From positions 1-64,000 of the forward strand of contig CAVXNH010000099.1 in NCBI GenBank assembly GCA_963762885.1: a stretch of DNA of 64,000 nt, given 5' to 3'. The position numbers and the translations under genes are program-made. This document shows, piece by piece, positions 1-9,365 of the stretch. Source of the DNA: JASHVB01 sp963762885. Its GTDB lineage: Bacteria > Pseudomonadota > Alphaproteobacteria > Acetobacterales > Acetobacteraceae. The first letter of the stretch is position 1. The number at the start of each line of letters is the position of its first letter. The notes beneath the pieces were generated by a model. The model made no database searches. It was not told where the DNA came from and saw only the letters and a program-made list of their open reading frames with translations.

Positions 1-356
1 ACCACGCGCATCGACGCGCGCTTGCCCAACGGCTCGCTCGCCTGGCGCGCGTCGTCTGTTTCCTCGCCGGGCAGCCGGCCATCGACGGCAACGGCCGCGT
101 GTAAGTCGTCGGTACGGGCATCGCCGCGCTGGACCTGAGCGGCCACGTTCTCTGGTCGGCCGCATTGTCCTCCCCATGCGCGCGACGCGTTTGCGGACGG
201 CACGCTCGCGGTGGTCCGGGGAAGCGCGCTGCAGACGCGCGAGCGACGGCGGATCAAGCGACAGCTCTCGCCGCCAGGAGCTCACGACGTATCCGGCAAT
301 GGGTCCGATGGCGCCGTTGGGTGGCGTCGGCGAAGACGCTATACGTGGCGAGGTAG
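1..356 (+). pseudogene. 3' fragment of array lipoprotein gene (unit 0)
   Basis: This is the C-terminal beta-propeller part of the array gene, cut by the window edge and ending at the TAG at 354-356. It differs from its siblings by several indels: the stretch reading SLPFLAGQPAIDGNG in other units is frameshifted near 55-60, and a TAA has replaced the TAC of the VYVVG segment near 103. No single frame crosses the fragment. As a truncated and shifted copy it is not expected to be functional as written. Confidence 0.7.
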
Positions 357-437
357 GCGGGCGCCCAGGGCGAGGCGGACGGTGCTCGGGCCGCGGCAGC
401 CGGAGCGTGGGGTGCTGCACCGACAGGAGCGTGCGCG

Positions 438-1812
438 GTGGACCGAAGGACAATGGGAGTGGCGGTGGCCCTGGTCGCGGTCGTGGTCGGAGCTGCGTGC
501 GCGTCCGCGCGGTCCCCCGCGCCGGTGACCCGGACCCCGTCGCCGAAAACAAGAGCTCGAAGCCCCGGGGCCGCGAGCCCGTGCGTGAGCAGTCCGAGTT
601 CAAGTCCCGGCGGGGACGTGCCCGTGGCCCCCGTCGTTCCGTCGTCCGGTCTTGCGTTCACGCGATTCGAGACGCCGAGCATGGAGTCTCCGCACGCGTC
701 GAGAACGCGAAGCGGGCGGGTCGCCGTCGCGCCGCACCCGTGCATGGGATTAACTGCCGTGGGGCCCATCGACAACGGCCCCTCGAACACCCATCCGCCG
801 CGCTTCATCGATGTTCCACCGCGGGTAGGCATGCTGGTCATCGAGCGGCCCTGTAGAGGCGTCGAGTCCAACGGTTACTACGATGTGCGTTTCATGGATG
901 GGGGAACATCTGCATTTCCAGGGGTTCTTTACGGTGGGCATGTCCTGGTGCGCGAGGAGGCTATCTATACGGCGGGCGTCGTGACCTCGTGGTCGGGAGT
1001 GGCCAGCGAACGGAGTCCGTACATAACCGTTGGCAGGGTGGAGAGCTCTTGGCGTGCAGCGTGCGAGGCGAGGAGATGCGAAACGTCGGGGTGGAGCCAC
1101 CTCATCGGCCGCCGCATGCATCGCACCGCCGGGAAGCCATCTGGGCCGACAGGCGTAGCGCGGACCGGAGGCTCAGATTTATACGGACAAGGATTGGGGC
1201 TATGGAGTGTCGGAATCTGGCGTCGGAGCAATGACGAGGGGGGCCATGCCGTTCTCGCGTCGCGGAGCGGACGCTTTGTCGTGCTCTTGCCCCAGGGCGA
1301 CGCTACGACCCGCCACGGCATCCCCGCTCTCGACGCCCCCATCGACCCCGGCGCGACCGACCTGAGCATCGTCCCGCCGTTTGCGCTTATTCTGTACGGC
1401 GGCGGAGACGCCGGACAATACATCAAGTCCGTCAGTGAGGACCTCACCACCACGCGCATCGACGCGCGCTTGCCCGACGGCTCGCTCGCCTGGCGCGCGT
1501 CGTTGCCTTTCCTCGCCGGGCAGCCGGCCATCGACGGCAACGGCCGCGTCTACGTGGTCGGTACGGGCATCGCCGCGCTGGACCTGAGAGGCCACGTTCT
1601 CTGGTCGGCGGCATCGTCGGTTCCGATGCGCGCGACCGCGTTTGCGGACGGCACGCTCGCGGTGGTCCGGGGAAGCGCACTGCGATCGTCGCGAGCGACG
1701 GCGGGATCAAGCAGCAGTTTCTGGCCGCCGAGGAGCTCACGACGTATCCCGCAATCGGGTCCGATGGCGCCGTCGGGTGGCGTCGGCGAAGACGCTTTAC
1801 GTGGCGAGGTAG
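438..1812 (+). pseudogene. PQQ/BamB-like beta-propeller lipoprotein (unit 1), frameshifted
   Basis: The likely start is GTG 438 (or ATG 453), giving a hydrophobic N-terminus MGVAVALVAVVVGAAC that resembles a lipoprotein signal peptide with Cys at the end of the h-region, although Gly at -3 is not an ideal lipobox residue. A Ser/Pro-rich spacer follows, then a domain with SNGYYDVRF and VTSWSGVASERSPYI, and a C-terminal part with propeller-like blades (DGNGRVYVVGTG-IAALDL, WSAAS). Compared with sibling units the frame slips near 1036 (a missing G), returns near 1235 and is lost again near 1680. The intact product would be about 460 residues. A PQQ-like beta-propeller is inferred from blade spacing; ligand and role are unknown. 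Similar lipoproteins are common in myxobacteria. Confidence 0.6.
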
Positions 1813-1893
1813 GCGGGCGCCCGGGGCGAGGTGGACTATGCTCGGGCCCCGGCAGCCGGAGCGTGGGGTGCTGCACCGACAGGAGCGTGCGCG

Positions 1894-3270
1894 GTGGACC
1901 GAAGGACGATGGGAGTGGCGGCGGCCCTGGTCGCGGTCGTGGTCAAGCTGGCTGCGCGTCCGCGCGGTCCCCCGCGCCAGTCGACGTAGTCCCTGTCGCC
2001 GAAGTCAAGAGCTCGAGCCCCACGGCTCCGAGCCCGTGCGTCAGCAGTCCGAGTCCAAGGCCTGGCGGGGACGTGCCCATGGCCCCCGTCGTTCCGTCGT
2101 CCGGTCTTTCGTTCACGCGATTCGAGACGCCGAGTATGGAGTTCCCGCACGCATCGAGCACGCGGAGCGGGCGCGGTCGCCGTCGCGCCTCACACCTGCA
2201 TGGCGCTCACGGCCGTGGGGCCCATCGACAACGGCCCCTCGAACGCCTATCTGCCTCGCTTCATCGACATTCCGCCGCGGGTCGGCATGCTGGTCATCGA
2301 GCGGCCTGGTAGAGGCGTGGATGCCAACGGCTACTACGACGTGCGTTTACGGATGGGGGAACATCTGCATTTCCGGGGGTCCTTTACGGAGGGCATGTCC
2401 TGGTGCGCGAGGAGGCTATCTATACGGCGGGCGTCGTGACCTCATGGTCGGGAGTGGCCAGCGAGCGGAGTCCGTACATAACCATTGGCGAGGGGGGAGA
2501 GCTCTTGGCGTGCAGCGTGCGCGGCGGGGAGATGCGAAACGTCGGGGTGGAGCCGCCCCACCGGCCGCCGGGTGGAGCGACCCGCCGGGAAGCCATCTGG
2601 GCCGATAGGGGTAACGTGGACCGTAGGCTCAGATTGATGACCGACAAGGATTGGGACTACGGAGCGTGGGAATCGGGCGTCGGGGCGATTGACGAGGGGG
2701 GCCATGCCATTCTCACGTTGCTGAGCGGACGCTTTGTCGTGCTCCTGCCTCAAGGCGACAAGAAACCGGCCGTGGCATCCCCGCTCTCGACGCGCCTATC
2801 GACCCCGGCGCGACCGACCTGAGCATCGTCCCGCCGTTTGCGCTCATCCTGTATGGCGGCGGCGACGCTGGACGATTCATCAAGTCCCACAGCGAAGACC
2901 TCACCACCACCCGCATCGACGCGCGCTTGCCGGACGGCTCGCTCGCCTGGCGCGCGTCGTTGCCTTTCCTCGCCGGGCAGCCGGCCATCGACGGCAACGG
3001 CCGCGTGTACGTCGTCGGTACGGGGATCGCCGCGCTGGACCTGAGCGGCCACGTTCTCTGGTCGGCCGCATCGTCCGTTCCGATGCGCGCGACCGCGTTT
3101 GCGGACGGAACGCTCGCGGTGGTCCGGGGAAGCGCGCTGCAGATCGTCGCGAGCGACGGCGGGATCAGGCAGCAGTTCCTGGCCGCCGAGGAGCTCACGA
3201 CGTATCCCGCGATCGGGTCCGATGGCGCCGTCTGGGTGGCGTCGGCGAAGACCTATACGTGGCGAGGTAG
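1894..3270 (+). pseudogene. PQQ/BamB-like beta-propeller lipoprotein (unit 2), frameshifted
   Basis: This is the second full unit, starting at GTG 1894 and ending at TAG 3268-3270. Its middle part (2403-2760) gives the cleanest reading of the region scrambled in unit 1, with GGELLACSVRG, MTDKDWDYG and GVGAIDEGGHA in one frame. The lipoprotein leader, the Ser/Pro spacer and the C-terminal blades lie in other frames, with shifts near 1950, 2190, 2350 and 2760. The C-terminal 110 residues (2927-3270) are continuous apart from one shift near the end. The product family is as for unit 1. Confidence 0.6.
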
Positions 3271-3349
3271 GCGGCGCCCAGGGCGAAGCGGACTATGCTC
3301 GGGCCAATGCAGTCGGACCTGGGGTGCTGCACCGACAGGAGCGTGCGCG

Positions 3350-4724
3350 GTGGACCGAAGGACGATGGGAGTGGCGGTGGCCCTGGTCGCGGTCGTGGTC
3401 GAAGTGGCCTGCGCGTCCGCGCGGTCCCCCGCGCGGGTCGACACGGTCCCCGTCGCCGAAAACAAGAGCTCGACCCCACGGCCCCGAGCCCGTGCGTCAG
3501 CAGTCCGAGTCCAAGGCCCGGCGGGGACGTGCCCATGGCCCCCGTCGTTCCGTCCTCCGGTCTTTCGTTCACGCGGTTCGAGACGCCGAGCATGGAATGC
3601 CCACACGCATCGAGCACGCGGAGCGGGCGGGTCGCCGTCGCGCCGCACCCCTGCATGGCGCTCACGGCCGTGGGGTGCATTGACAACGGCCCCTCCGCCG
3701 CCCACCCGCCCCGATACGTCGAGGTCCGCCGAGCGCCGACAGGGTCGTTCTGGAACGCCCCTACCCGGGGGCGGAGTACAACGGCCTTTACGATGTGCGT
3801 CTCACCGTGGGGACTCATGCTTTTGCTGGTCTCCTCTACGATGCGCATGTCGTCGCGCGTGACGAGGCCATCTACACCGCAGGAATGGTTACCTCCTGGT
3901 CAGGAGTGGTCGATAGTCTGAGTTCGTACATCGGCGTTGGCGAGAGTGGAGAGCTCTTGGCGTGCAGCGTGCGAGGCAAGGAGATGCGAACTGTCCTGTT
4001 GAGGGCACCCCAGCGGCGGACTCTGGCGGGAGGAGTGAACCATCCGGAAAGCATTCAGGCCGATCGGGGTAACGTGAATCGTGGGCCACGGTTCATGACG
4101 GACAAGGATTGGGGCTATGGAGTGTCGGAATCTGGCGTCGGAGCGATCGACGAGGGAGGCCATGCCGTTCTGGCATTGCGGAGCGGCCGTCTTCAAGTCC
4201 TCTTGCCCCAAGGCGACGCTACGACCCGCCACGGTATCCCCGCTCTCGACGCCTCCATCGACCCCGGCGCGACCGACCTGAGCATCGTCCCGCCGTTTGC
4301 GCTTATTCTGTACGGCGGCGGGGACGCCGGACAGTACATCAAGTCCGTCAGCGAAGACCTCACCACCACGCGCATCGACGCGCGCTTGCCGGACGGCTCG
4401 CTCGCCTGGCGCGCGTCGTTGCCTTTCCTCGCCGGACAGCCGGCCATCGACGGCAACGGCCGCGTGTACGTCGTCGGCGCGGGCATCGCCGCGCTGGACC
4501 TGAGCGGCCACGTTCTCTGGTCGGCCGCGTCGTCCGTACCCATGCGCGCGACCGCGTTTGGGACGGCACGCTCGCCGTGGTCCGGGAAGCGCGCTGCAGA
4601 TCGTCGCGAGCGACGGCGGGATAAGCAGCAGTTCCTGGCCGCCGAGGAGCTCACGACGTATCCGCGATCGGGTCCAATGGCGCCGTCTGGGTGGCGTCGG
4701 CAAGACGCTGTCGTGGCGAGGTAG
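3350..4724 (+). pseudogene. PQQ/BamB-like beta-propeller lipoprotein (unit 3), frameshifted
   Basis: This third full unit starts at GTG 3350. The stretch from 3795 to about 4560 is continuous and holds most of the mature protein, from the HAFAGLLYDAHVVARDEAI region through the blades. This unit is the most diverged: it reads GMVTSWSGVVDSLSSYIGVG where the others read GVVTSWSGVASERSPYITIG, and its N-terminal domain around 3700-3790 also differs. Frameshifts lie near 3470, 3740 and 4560-4620. The divergence argues that the units are real copies of different age and not assembly duplicates of one locus. Confidence 0.6.
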
Positions 4725-4804
4725 GCGGGCGCCCAGGGCGAGGGGACTATGCTCGGGCCGCGGCAGCCGGAGCGTGGGGTGCTGAACCGACAGGAGCGTG
4801 CGCG

Positions 4805-6189
4805 GTGGACCGAAGGACGATGGGAGTGGCGGTGGCCCTGGTCGCGGTCGTGGTCGGAGCTCCGTCGCGTCCGCGCGGTCCCCCGCGCCGGTCGACACGG
4901 TCCCCGTCGCCGAAAACAGGGACTCGAAGCCCCGGGTCTCGAGCCCGTGCGTGAGCAGTCCGAGGCCAAGGCCCGGCGGGGACGTGCCCATGGCCCTCGT
5001 CGTTCCGTCGTCCGGTCTTGCGTTCACGCGGTTCGAGACGCCGAGCGTGGAATGCCCGCACGCGTCGAGCACGCGGAGCGGGCGGGTCGCCGTCGCGCCG
5101 CACCCGTGCATGGGTTTGACTGCCGTGGGGCCCATCGACAACGGCCCCTCGAACACCCATCCGCCGCGCTTCATCGACGTCCGCCGCGGGTCGGCATGCT
5201 GGTCGTCGAACGCCCCCATGCAGGTATTGACGCCAACGGCTACTACGACGTGCGTTTCATGGATGGAGGGGATTCATGCTTTTCCGGGGGTCCTCTACGG
5301 TGGGCATGTCCTGGTGCGCGAGGCGGCTATCTATGTGGCGGGCGTCGTGACCTCGTGGTCGGGAGTGGCCACCGAACGGAGTCCGTACATAACCATTAGC
5401 GAGGGTGGAGAGCTCTTAGCGTGCAGCGTACGAGGCGATGAGATGCGAAACGTCGCGGTACAACCTCCCCATCGACGTCCTCCGGCGGGAGGACGAGGCT
5501 ATCCTGGAAAACATCTGGGCCGATCGGGGCAATGTAGACCGTAGGCTAAGATTGATGACCGACAAGGATTGGAGCTACGGACTGTGGAAATGGGGCGTCG
5601 GGCGATCGACGAGGGGGGCCATGCCGTTCTCGCGTTGCGGAGCGGACGCTTCGTCGTGCTCTTGTCCCAGGGCGACGCTACGACCCGCCACGGCATCCCC
5701 GCTCTCGACGCCCCCATCGACCCCGGCGCGACCGACCTGAGCATCGTCCCGCCGTTTGCGCTTATTCTGTACGGCGGCGGAGACGCCGGACAATACATCA
5801 AGTCCGTCAGTGAGGACCTCACCACCACGCGCATTGACGCGCGCTTGCCGGACGGCTCGCTCGCCTGGCGGGTTTCCCTGCCTTTCCTCGCCGGACAGCC
5901 GGCCATCGACGGCAACGGCCGCGTCTACGTGGTCGGGACGGGCATCGCCGCGCTGGACCTGAGCGGCCACGTTCTCTGGTCGGCCGCATCGTCCGTACCC
6001 ATGCGCGCGACCGCGTTTGCGGACGGCACGCTCGCGGTGGTCCGGGGAAGCGCGCTGCAGATCGTCGCGAGCGACGGCGGAATCAGGCAGCAGTTCCTGG
6101 CCGCCGAGGAGCTCACGACGTATCCCGCGATCGGGTCCGATGGCGCCGTCTGGGTGGCGTCGGCGAAGACGCTGTACGTGGCGAGGTAG
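4805..6189 (+). pseudogene. PQQ/BamB-like beta-propeller lipoprotein (unit 4), frameshifted
   Basis: This is the fourth full unit, GTG 4805 to TAG 6187-6189. The C-terminal half from 5569 onward is open for over 200 residues and ends in VWVASAKTLYVAR, so it defines the true C-terminus of the family. Upstream, shifts near 5190 and 5470-5600 separate the leader and Ser/Pro spacer from the propeller part. Repairing the shifts against sibling units gives one protein of about 460 residues. Confidence 0.6.
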
Positions 6190-6270
6190 GCCGGCGCCCA
6201 GGGCGAAGCGGACTATGCTCGGGCCGCGGCAGCCGGAGCCTGGGGAGCTGCACCGACAGGAGCGTGCGCG

Positions 6271-6407
6271 GTGGACCGAAGGACGATGGGAGTGGCGGTG
6301 GCCTTGGTCGCGGTCGTGGTCGGAGCTGCGTGCACGTCCGCGCGGTCCCCCGCGCCGCTCGACGCAGTCCCCGTCGCCGAAAACAAGAGCTCAAGCCCCG
6401 GGGCTCA
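6271..6407 (+). pseudogene. 5' fragment of array lipoprotein gene (unit 5)
   Basis: The fragment starts at GTG 6271 with the usual leader MGVAVALVAVVVGAACTSA and keeps the Ser/Pro spacer up to about 6407. There the sequence leaves the array and continues as the tail of a transposase in a different frame. The truncation point marks where the array was cut by insertion or recombination. Confidence 0.75.
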
Positions 6408-6654
6408 GCGTGCCCATCGCCCTGGACGAAGCCCGACAACGCAAATACCGAAAGCTTCAGCAAAACGCCTCAGGCCGCGCCGTGCTCCGCAGGCGCACCG
6501 CGGTGGAACAGCCCTCGCTCACATCGCGGCCCGAAAGGGAGCCCGCGCTCGCTACATCGGTGTATCCCGCAACCTCTTCGCCTTGCGCCGTGCCTCCGCC
6601 ATTCAGAACCTCGAAGACGGCTATCGTCTCGCGCCTGCCTCCGCGTCACCATAG
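6408..6654 (+). pseudogene. Transposase C-terminal remnant (IS1182/IS5-like)
   Basis: Two frames together read DEARQRKYRKLQQNASG, RAVLRRRTAVE and then ALAHIAARKGARARYIGVSR followed by LRRASAIQNLE, ending at TAG 6652-6654. The RRxxVE...H..ARxG.RARY.G..KN..dlRRaAaiqNL pattern is typical of the C-terminal end of DDE transposases of the IS1182 type. A missing base near 6509 shifts the frame, and the N-terminal two thirds are absent. No terminal inverted repeats were seen. It abuts the broken array unit directly, so it may be the agent that truncated the array. Confidence 0.65.
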
Positions 6655-6869
6655 AGAATCACAAGCATGTCAACCTGTTCGGTGCTCTAGGCCCGGGTGC
6701 AGCAAAATGTAACGAAATGTTTGCTTGGCGCAAGAGTCATCTGTGATGGCATCGAATGCGTCCAAGGGGGGCCGCACCACTCTTGGGGGAGCACCAGAGC
6801 GCACCGCGTTTTAGACAGCCCCTCCACCCCGCTTGTCGAACCGCAACAAGCTTTCGGAAGGGGTTTTCG

Positions 6870-7691
6870 ATGAATCGGTTCGCTTTCATGCTGGCATGCG
6901 CCGCCATGGTGGCCATGCCTGCCGTGGGTTGGGCCCAAAGTTCGGGATCCGCATCATCCGCGTCAACGCGTGGGCCAGCTGTGCCGCTTGGAGGGACGAT
7001 CCCTCCGGCTTCCACGACAGGGCCATCCTTGCCCACGACGTACCCTCTTAGCCCAAGCCATTGCCAATGGCAGGTGGCTCAAAATCAAGCCACCATTCAT
7101 GCGGACGGCACCCTTGCGGACGCTTACGGCAATCCCACGACGGCCAGGCAAGTGTGCAGCGTGGCCGAGGCCCTGGCTCCCACCACCGCAACGGCTGCAG
7201 TCACCACGACCAACGTGAAGACGACGGTACCGCAAACAGCTTCAAGTTCACTGTCAGCATCATCGGTAACAGCGTCGTCGTCGAGCATCACCACACCAAC
7301 CTTTCTGGTCTCCGACTTCTACCAGCCCGCGACCAACAGCGCAGGCTGGGCTGGCATGAGCATCCAGACGACGGTGCCAGAGCTGCCCCCTTCCAACAGA
7401 CAGAAGATCGAATTTTTCACCGGAATGATGGTCGATCCAAACACGGATCCGAGTCAATATCTCATCAAGGCCTCCATCATATTCCAGGATGGTATCTGGA
7501 CTGCCCAAATCGCCCAGGCCGCCGCACCTGGGTACGACAGTCAATTGGATCCGATCATGGCGGTGTCTCCCAACGACATAATACAGATAATCTTTGAACA
7601 GTTCGTCGGTAACACCTGGACTGTTTCTGTGTTCGACGAGTCGCAGAACGACAGCTCCATTTCCTTTAACTCACTCCTTCCAGCACTCTGA
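6870..7691 (+). CDS. Secreted hypothetical protein, possible beta-sandwich
   Basis: ATG 6870 is preceded by GGAAGGGG at about 6857-6864. The N-terminus MNRFAFMLACAAMVAMPAVG followed by WAQ is a clear Sec signal peptide with a likely cut after WAQ. Residues 30-150 are rich in Ser, Thr, Ala and Pro (linker-like). The rest (NSAGWAGMSIQTT, KASIIFQDGIWTAQI, VSPNDIIQIIFE) alternates in a way that suggests a beta-sandwich, distantly reminiscent of G1/A4-type peptidase folds, but no catalytic residues can be assigned. The stop overlaps another start (TGATG at 7689-7693), and the next frame (CYEMPG...) may be the true C-terminus after an indel. Base composition is lower in GC than the neighbours. Confidence 0.55.
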   Translation: MNRFAFMLACAAMVAMPAVGWAQSSGSASSASTRGPAVPLGGTIPPASTTGPSLPTTYPLSPSHCQWQVAQNQATIHADGTLADAYGNPTTARQVCSVAEALAPTTATAAVTTTNVKTTVPQTASSSLSASSVTASSSSITTPTFLVSDFYQPATNSAGWAGMSIQTTVPELPPSNRQKIEFFTGMMVDPNTDPSQYLIKASIIFQDGIWTAQIAQAAAPGYDSQLDPIMAVSPNDIIQIIFEQFVGNTWTVSVFDESQNDSSISFNSLLPAL

Positions 7692-7877
7692 TGTGGGCGT
7701 TCCCTGCCGCACTGCAAGTCTGGGGCTCCGAGGGGACTCAGACATCGCCACTCGACGGCTGCTACGAAATGCCAGGCACCGCTATCCACTACGGATCACC
7801 CGCGTTGTATCAAGTGTCACCTGCGGGGTACATGCCATTCGAACCCTATGCGCAAATTTGGGGCGCCAGCCAACCCA
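7691..7877 (+). other. Possible frameshifted tail of the secreted protein
   Basis: This frame opens at ATG 7691, overlapping the stop of the upstream gene. It reads PAALQVWGSEG and DGCYEMPGTAIHYGSPALYQ, which looks like a natural continuation of the upstream beta-rich domain. After about 7877 the sequence changes character to a DUF2339 remnant in another frame. It is either the displaced C-terminus or a chance open frame. Confidence 0.3.
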
Positions 7878-8024
7878 ATGACCGCAGCCAAGGTGTTCCT
7901 GGTGGACATGTCCGGATTGGTCGGGCTGTGGCGGGTAGTGTCGTTCCTTGGACTGGGTCTGACGCTGATCAGTCTCGGGGCGGTGTACCGGCGCTTCGTG
8001 GCGGCGCCGGGGGGAGTGGAATGA
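7878..8024 (+). pseudogene. DUF2339 membrane protein, C-terminal remnant
   Basis: A 48-codon frame reads AAKVFLVDMSGLVGLWRVVS then FLGLGLTLISLGAVYRRF before TGA 8022-8024. This matches the last transmembrane segment and tail of DUF2339 proteins, which normally exceed 800 residues, so almost the whole gene is missing. The remnant begins exactly where the secreted-protein region ends. That makes about 7870-7880 a breakpoint: a deletion or insertion junction, or a contig mis-join. Confidence 0.65.
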
Positions 8025-8057
8025 GGCGCGTGGCGGAAGCTTGAGGAGCAAGTGGTG

Positions 8058-8130
8058 TGTGCCGACCCGATCACCCTCACCCCTCGGCGCTCGCGCGCCT
8101 CGACCTCTCCCGCGCAGCGGGAGAGGTTTA
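8058..8130. repeat. Dispersed palindromic repeat, family A (copy 1)
   Basis: The copy holds the family signature gccgacccgatcaccctcac and ends in cctctcccgcgcagcgggag (arms pair as a hairpin). The same modules occur at 13976-14062, 23346-23512 and 46929-47091, always between genes. Here it lies just past the 3' end of the GST gene. The stem could act in transcript 3' ends, but there is no T-run. Confidence 0.8.
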
Positions 8131-8139
8131 GCAAAGCGG

Positions 8140-8769
8140 TCAGACGACCGGGCAGGCGACGATGTGCTGCTTGTAGGCGGGACGCTCGCATAGCCGGTCG
8201 TACCACACACGCAGCGCCGGCAGCGCGGGCCGCTCGAAGTCCATGTTGAACCAGCGGTGCGCATGGACGCCCCAGGGGATGTCGGCGAGGGAGAAATCCG
8301 GGCCGCCGATGTAGGCGTGCTTTGCCAGCAGGGGCTCGATCATGCCGTAGGCCTTCGCCGCATCGGCGATGCCCTGGGCAATCGCCGCTGGGTCGCGCTT
8401 GTCCGCCGGGGTGCGGATCAGGCCCCAAAATACGACGCCCATCGGCCGGTTCAGCACGGTCTGCTGCGCGTCCATCCACCGATCGATGTTGGCCCGCTGA
8501 TGCGGCTCCTGCGGCCACAGCATCGAGTGCGGCGCATGTGCGTGGCACAGGTAGCGCAGAATGGCGTTGCTCTCCCACAGGGTGAAGTCGTCCTCCTGCA
8601 AGGTCGGCACCAGACCGGTCGGGTTCATACCGCGGTATTCCGGCGTGTCGGTCTTGCCGAACGAGCCGCCGACATCGATGCGCTCGAACGGCAGGGCGAG
8701 TTCGCCCAAACCCCACAGCACCTTCATCACATTGCTCGACGTGGCGCGGCCCCAGACGATCCGGCGCAT
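8140..8769 (-). CDS. Glutathione S-transferase family protein
   Basis: A 209-residue protein starting at MRRIVWGRATSSNVMKVLW. The N-terminal thioredoxin-like domain (about 1-80) shows the beta-alpha-beta pattern with Ser in the SSN motif as the likely glutathione-activating residue, the cis-Pro in GLVPTLQ and the glutathione-gripping WESNAILRYL. The helical C-terminal domain (90-205) contains PDFSLADIPWG, the GST N-capping box region. This is the usual length for bacterial cytosolic GSTs. Expected role: glutathione conjugation or reduction; substrate unknown. It is divergent from dsbB. Confidence 0.88.
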   Translation of the reverse strand: MRRIVWGRATSSNVMKVLWGLGELALPFERIDVGGSFGKTDTPEYRGMNPTGLVPTLQEDDFTLWESNAILRYLCHAHAPHSMLWPQEPHQRANIDRWMDAQQTVLNRPMGVVFWGLIRTPADKRDPAAIAQGIADAAKAYGMIEPLLAKHAYIGGPDFSLADIPWGVHAHRWFNMDFERPALPALRVWYDRLCERPAYKQHIVACPVV

Positions 8770-8864
8770 CGTTTTCTCCCGTATTGGCGTGGCGTGGAAC
8801 CGTATTCCCTGAGCACGCCAGCCGCAACTTGCGCACCGATCGGGGCCGGGGCACACCCTCGCCC

Positions 8865-9365
8865 ATGCCCTCCGTCTCACTCCGCACGCTCGCCCTGCTC
8901 TCCGCGCTGGCCGCCGGTGCGGCGCTGGCAAGCGCGCTGCTGATAGAGACCTGGGGCGGCCTGGCGCCCTGCGCACTGTGTCTGCTGGAGCGCTGGCCCT
9001 ACCGTGTGGCGATCGTCCTTGCCTTGTTGGCAGTGATCGCGCCGCCCCGGCTGGCCCGCGCGCTGCTGGTGCTGGTGGTGTTGACCCTGCTGGCGGATGT
9101 CGCGCTGGCCTTCATCCATGTCGGCGTCGAGGCGCACTGGTGGCCCAGTCCGCTGCCCGAATGCGCCGCGCCCCGCTTCATTGGCGGCTCGATCGCCGAG
9201 CGGCTGGCGCACATGCCGGCGCTTCCCGCCAAGCCGTGCGACGACCCGAGCTACCTGATCCCGGCACTGCCGGTATCGCTGGCGGAGATGAACTTCCTGT
9301 TCGCCCTGGCGTTCGCCGTGGTGCTTGCCATCTTCCTATGGCGCAGCGAGAGGAGACCGGCATGA
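8865..9365 (+). CDS. dsbB: Disulfide bond formation protein B
   Basis: A 166-residue inner-membrane protein with four predicted membrane segments (near 8-25, 42-60, 65-85 and 140-158). The first periplasmic loop carries the redox pair in APCALCLLERW, and the second loop carries the other pair in PLPECAAP and PAKPCDDP. DsbB reoxidises DsbA and passes electrons to quinone. ATG 8865 was chosen because it gives a proper first membrane segment. Its stop overlaps the coq7 start (ATGA at 9362-9365), so a quinone-dependent oxidase and a quinone biosynthesis gene are translationally coupled. Confidence 0.9.
   Translation: MPSVSLRTLALLSALAAGAALASALLIETWGGLAPCALCLLERWPYRVAIVLALLAVIAPPRLARALLVLVVLTLLADVALAFIHVGVEAHWWPSPLPECAAPRFIGGSIAERLAHMPALPAKPCDDPSYLIPALPVSLAEMNFLFALAFAVVLAIFLWRSERRPA

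Larger units (their letters stand above)
1..6407 (+). repeat. Tandem array of 1.46 kb lipoprotein-gene units
   Basis: The same stretch (cacgcgcatcgacgcgcgct and its surroundings) recurs near 1, 1449, 2906, 4365 and 5824, giving periods of 1448, 1457, 1459 and 1459 bp. Each unit holds one gene and a spacer of about 80 bp. There are four near-complete units, a 3' fragment at the window start and a 5' fragment that ends at about 6407, where the sequence switches abruptly to a transposase tail. The array runs off the left edge, so the true copy number is unknown. Units are very similar but carry different small indels. This is either recent amplification followed by decay, or a repeat that assembled poorly. 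Confidence 0.9.

Noticed and set aside
3900..5219. A 439-codon minus-strand gene over the array
   Set aside because: Antisense to units 3 and 4; it only stays open because of GC bias, and the lipoprotein motifs are on the plus strand.
1..6407. CRISPR array
   Set aside because: The period is 1.46 kb and units are coding-like; there are no short repeats with unique spacers here or elsewhere in the window.
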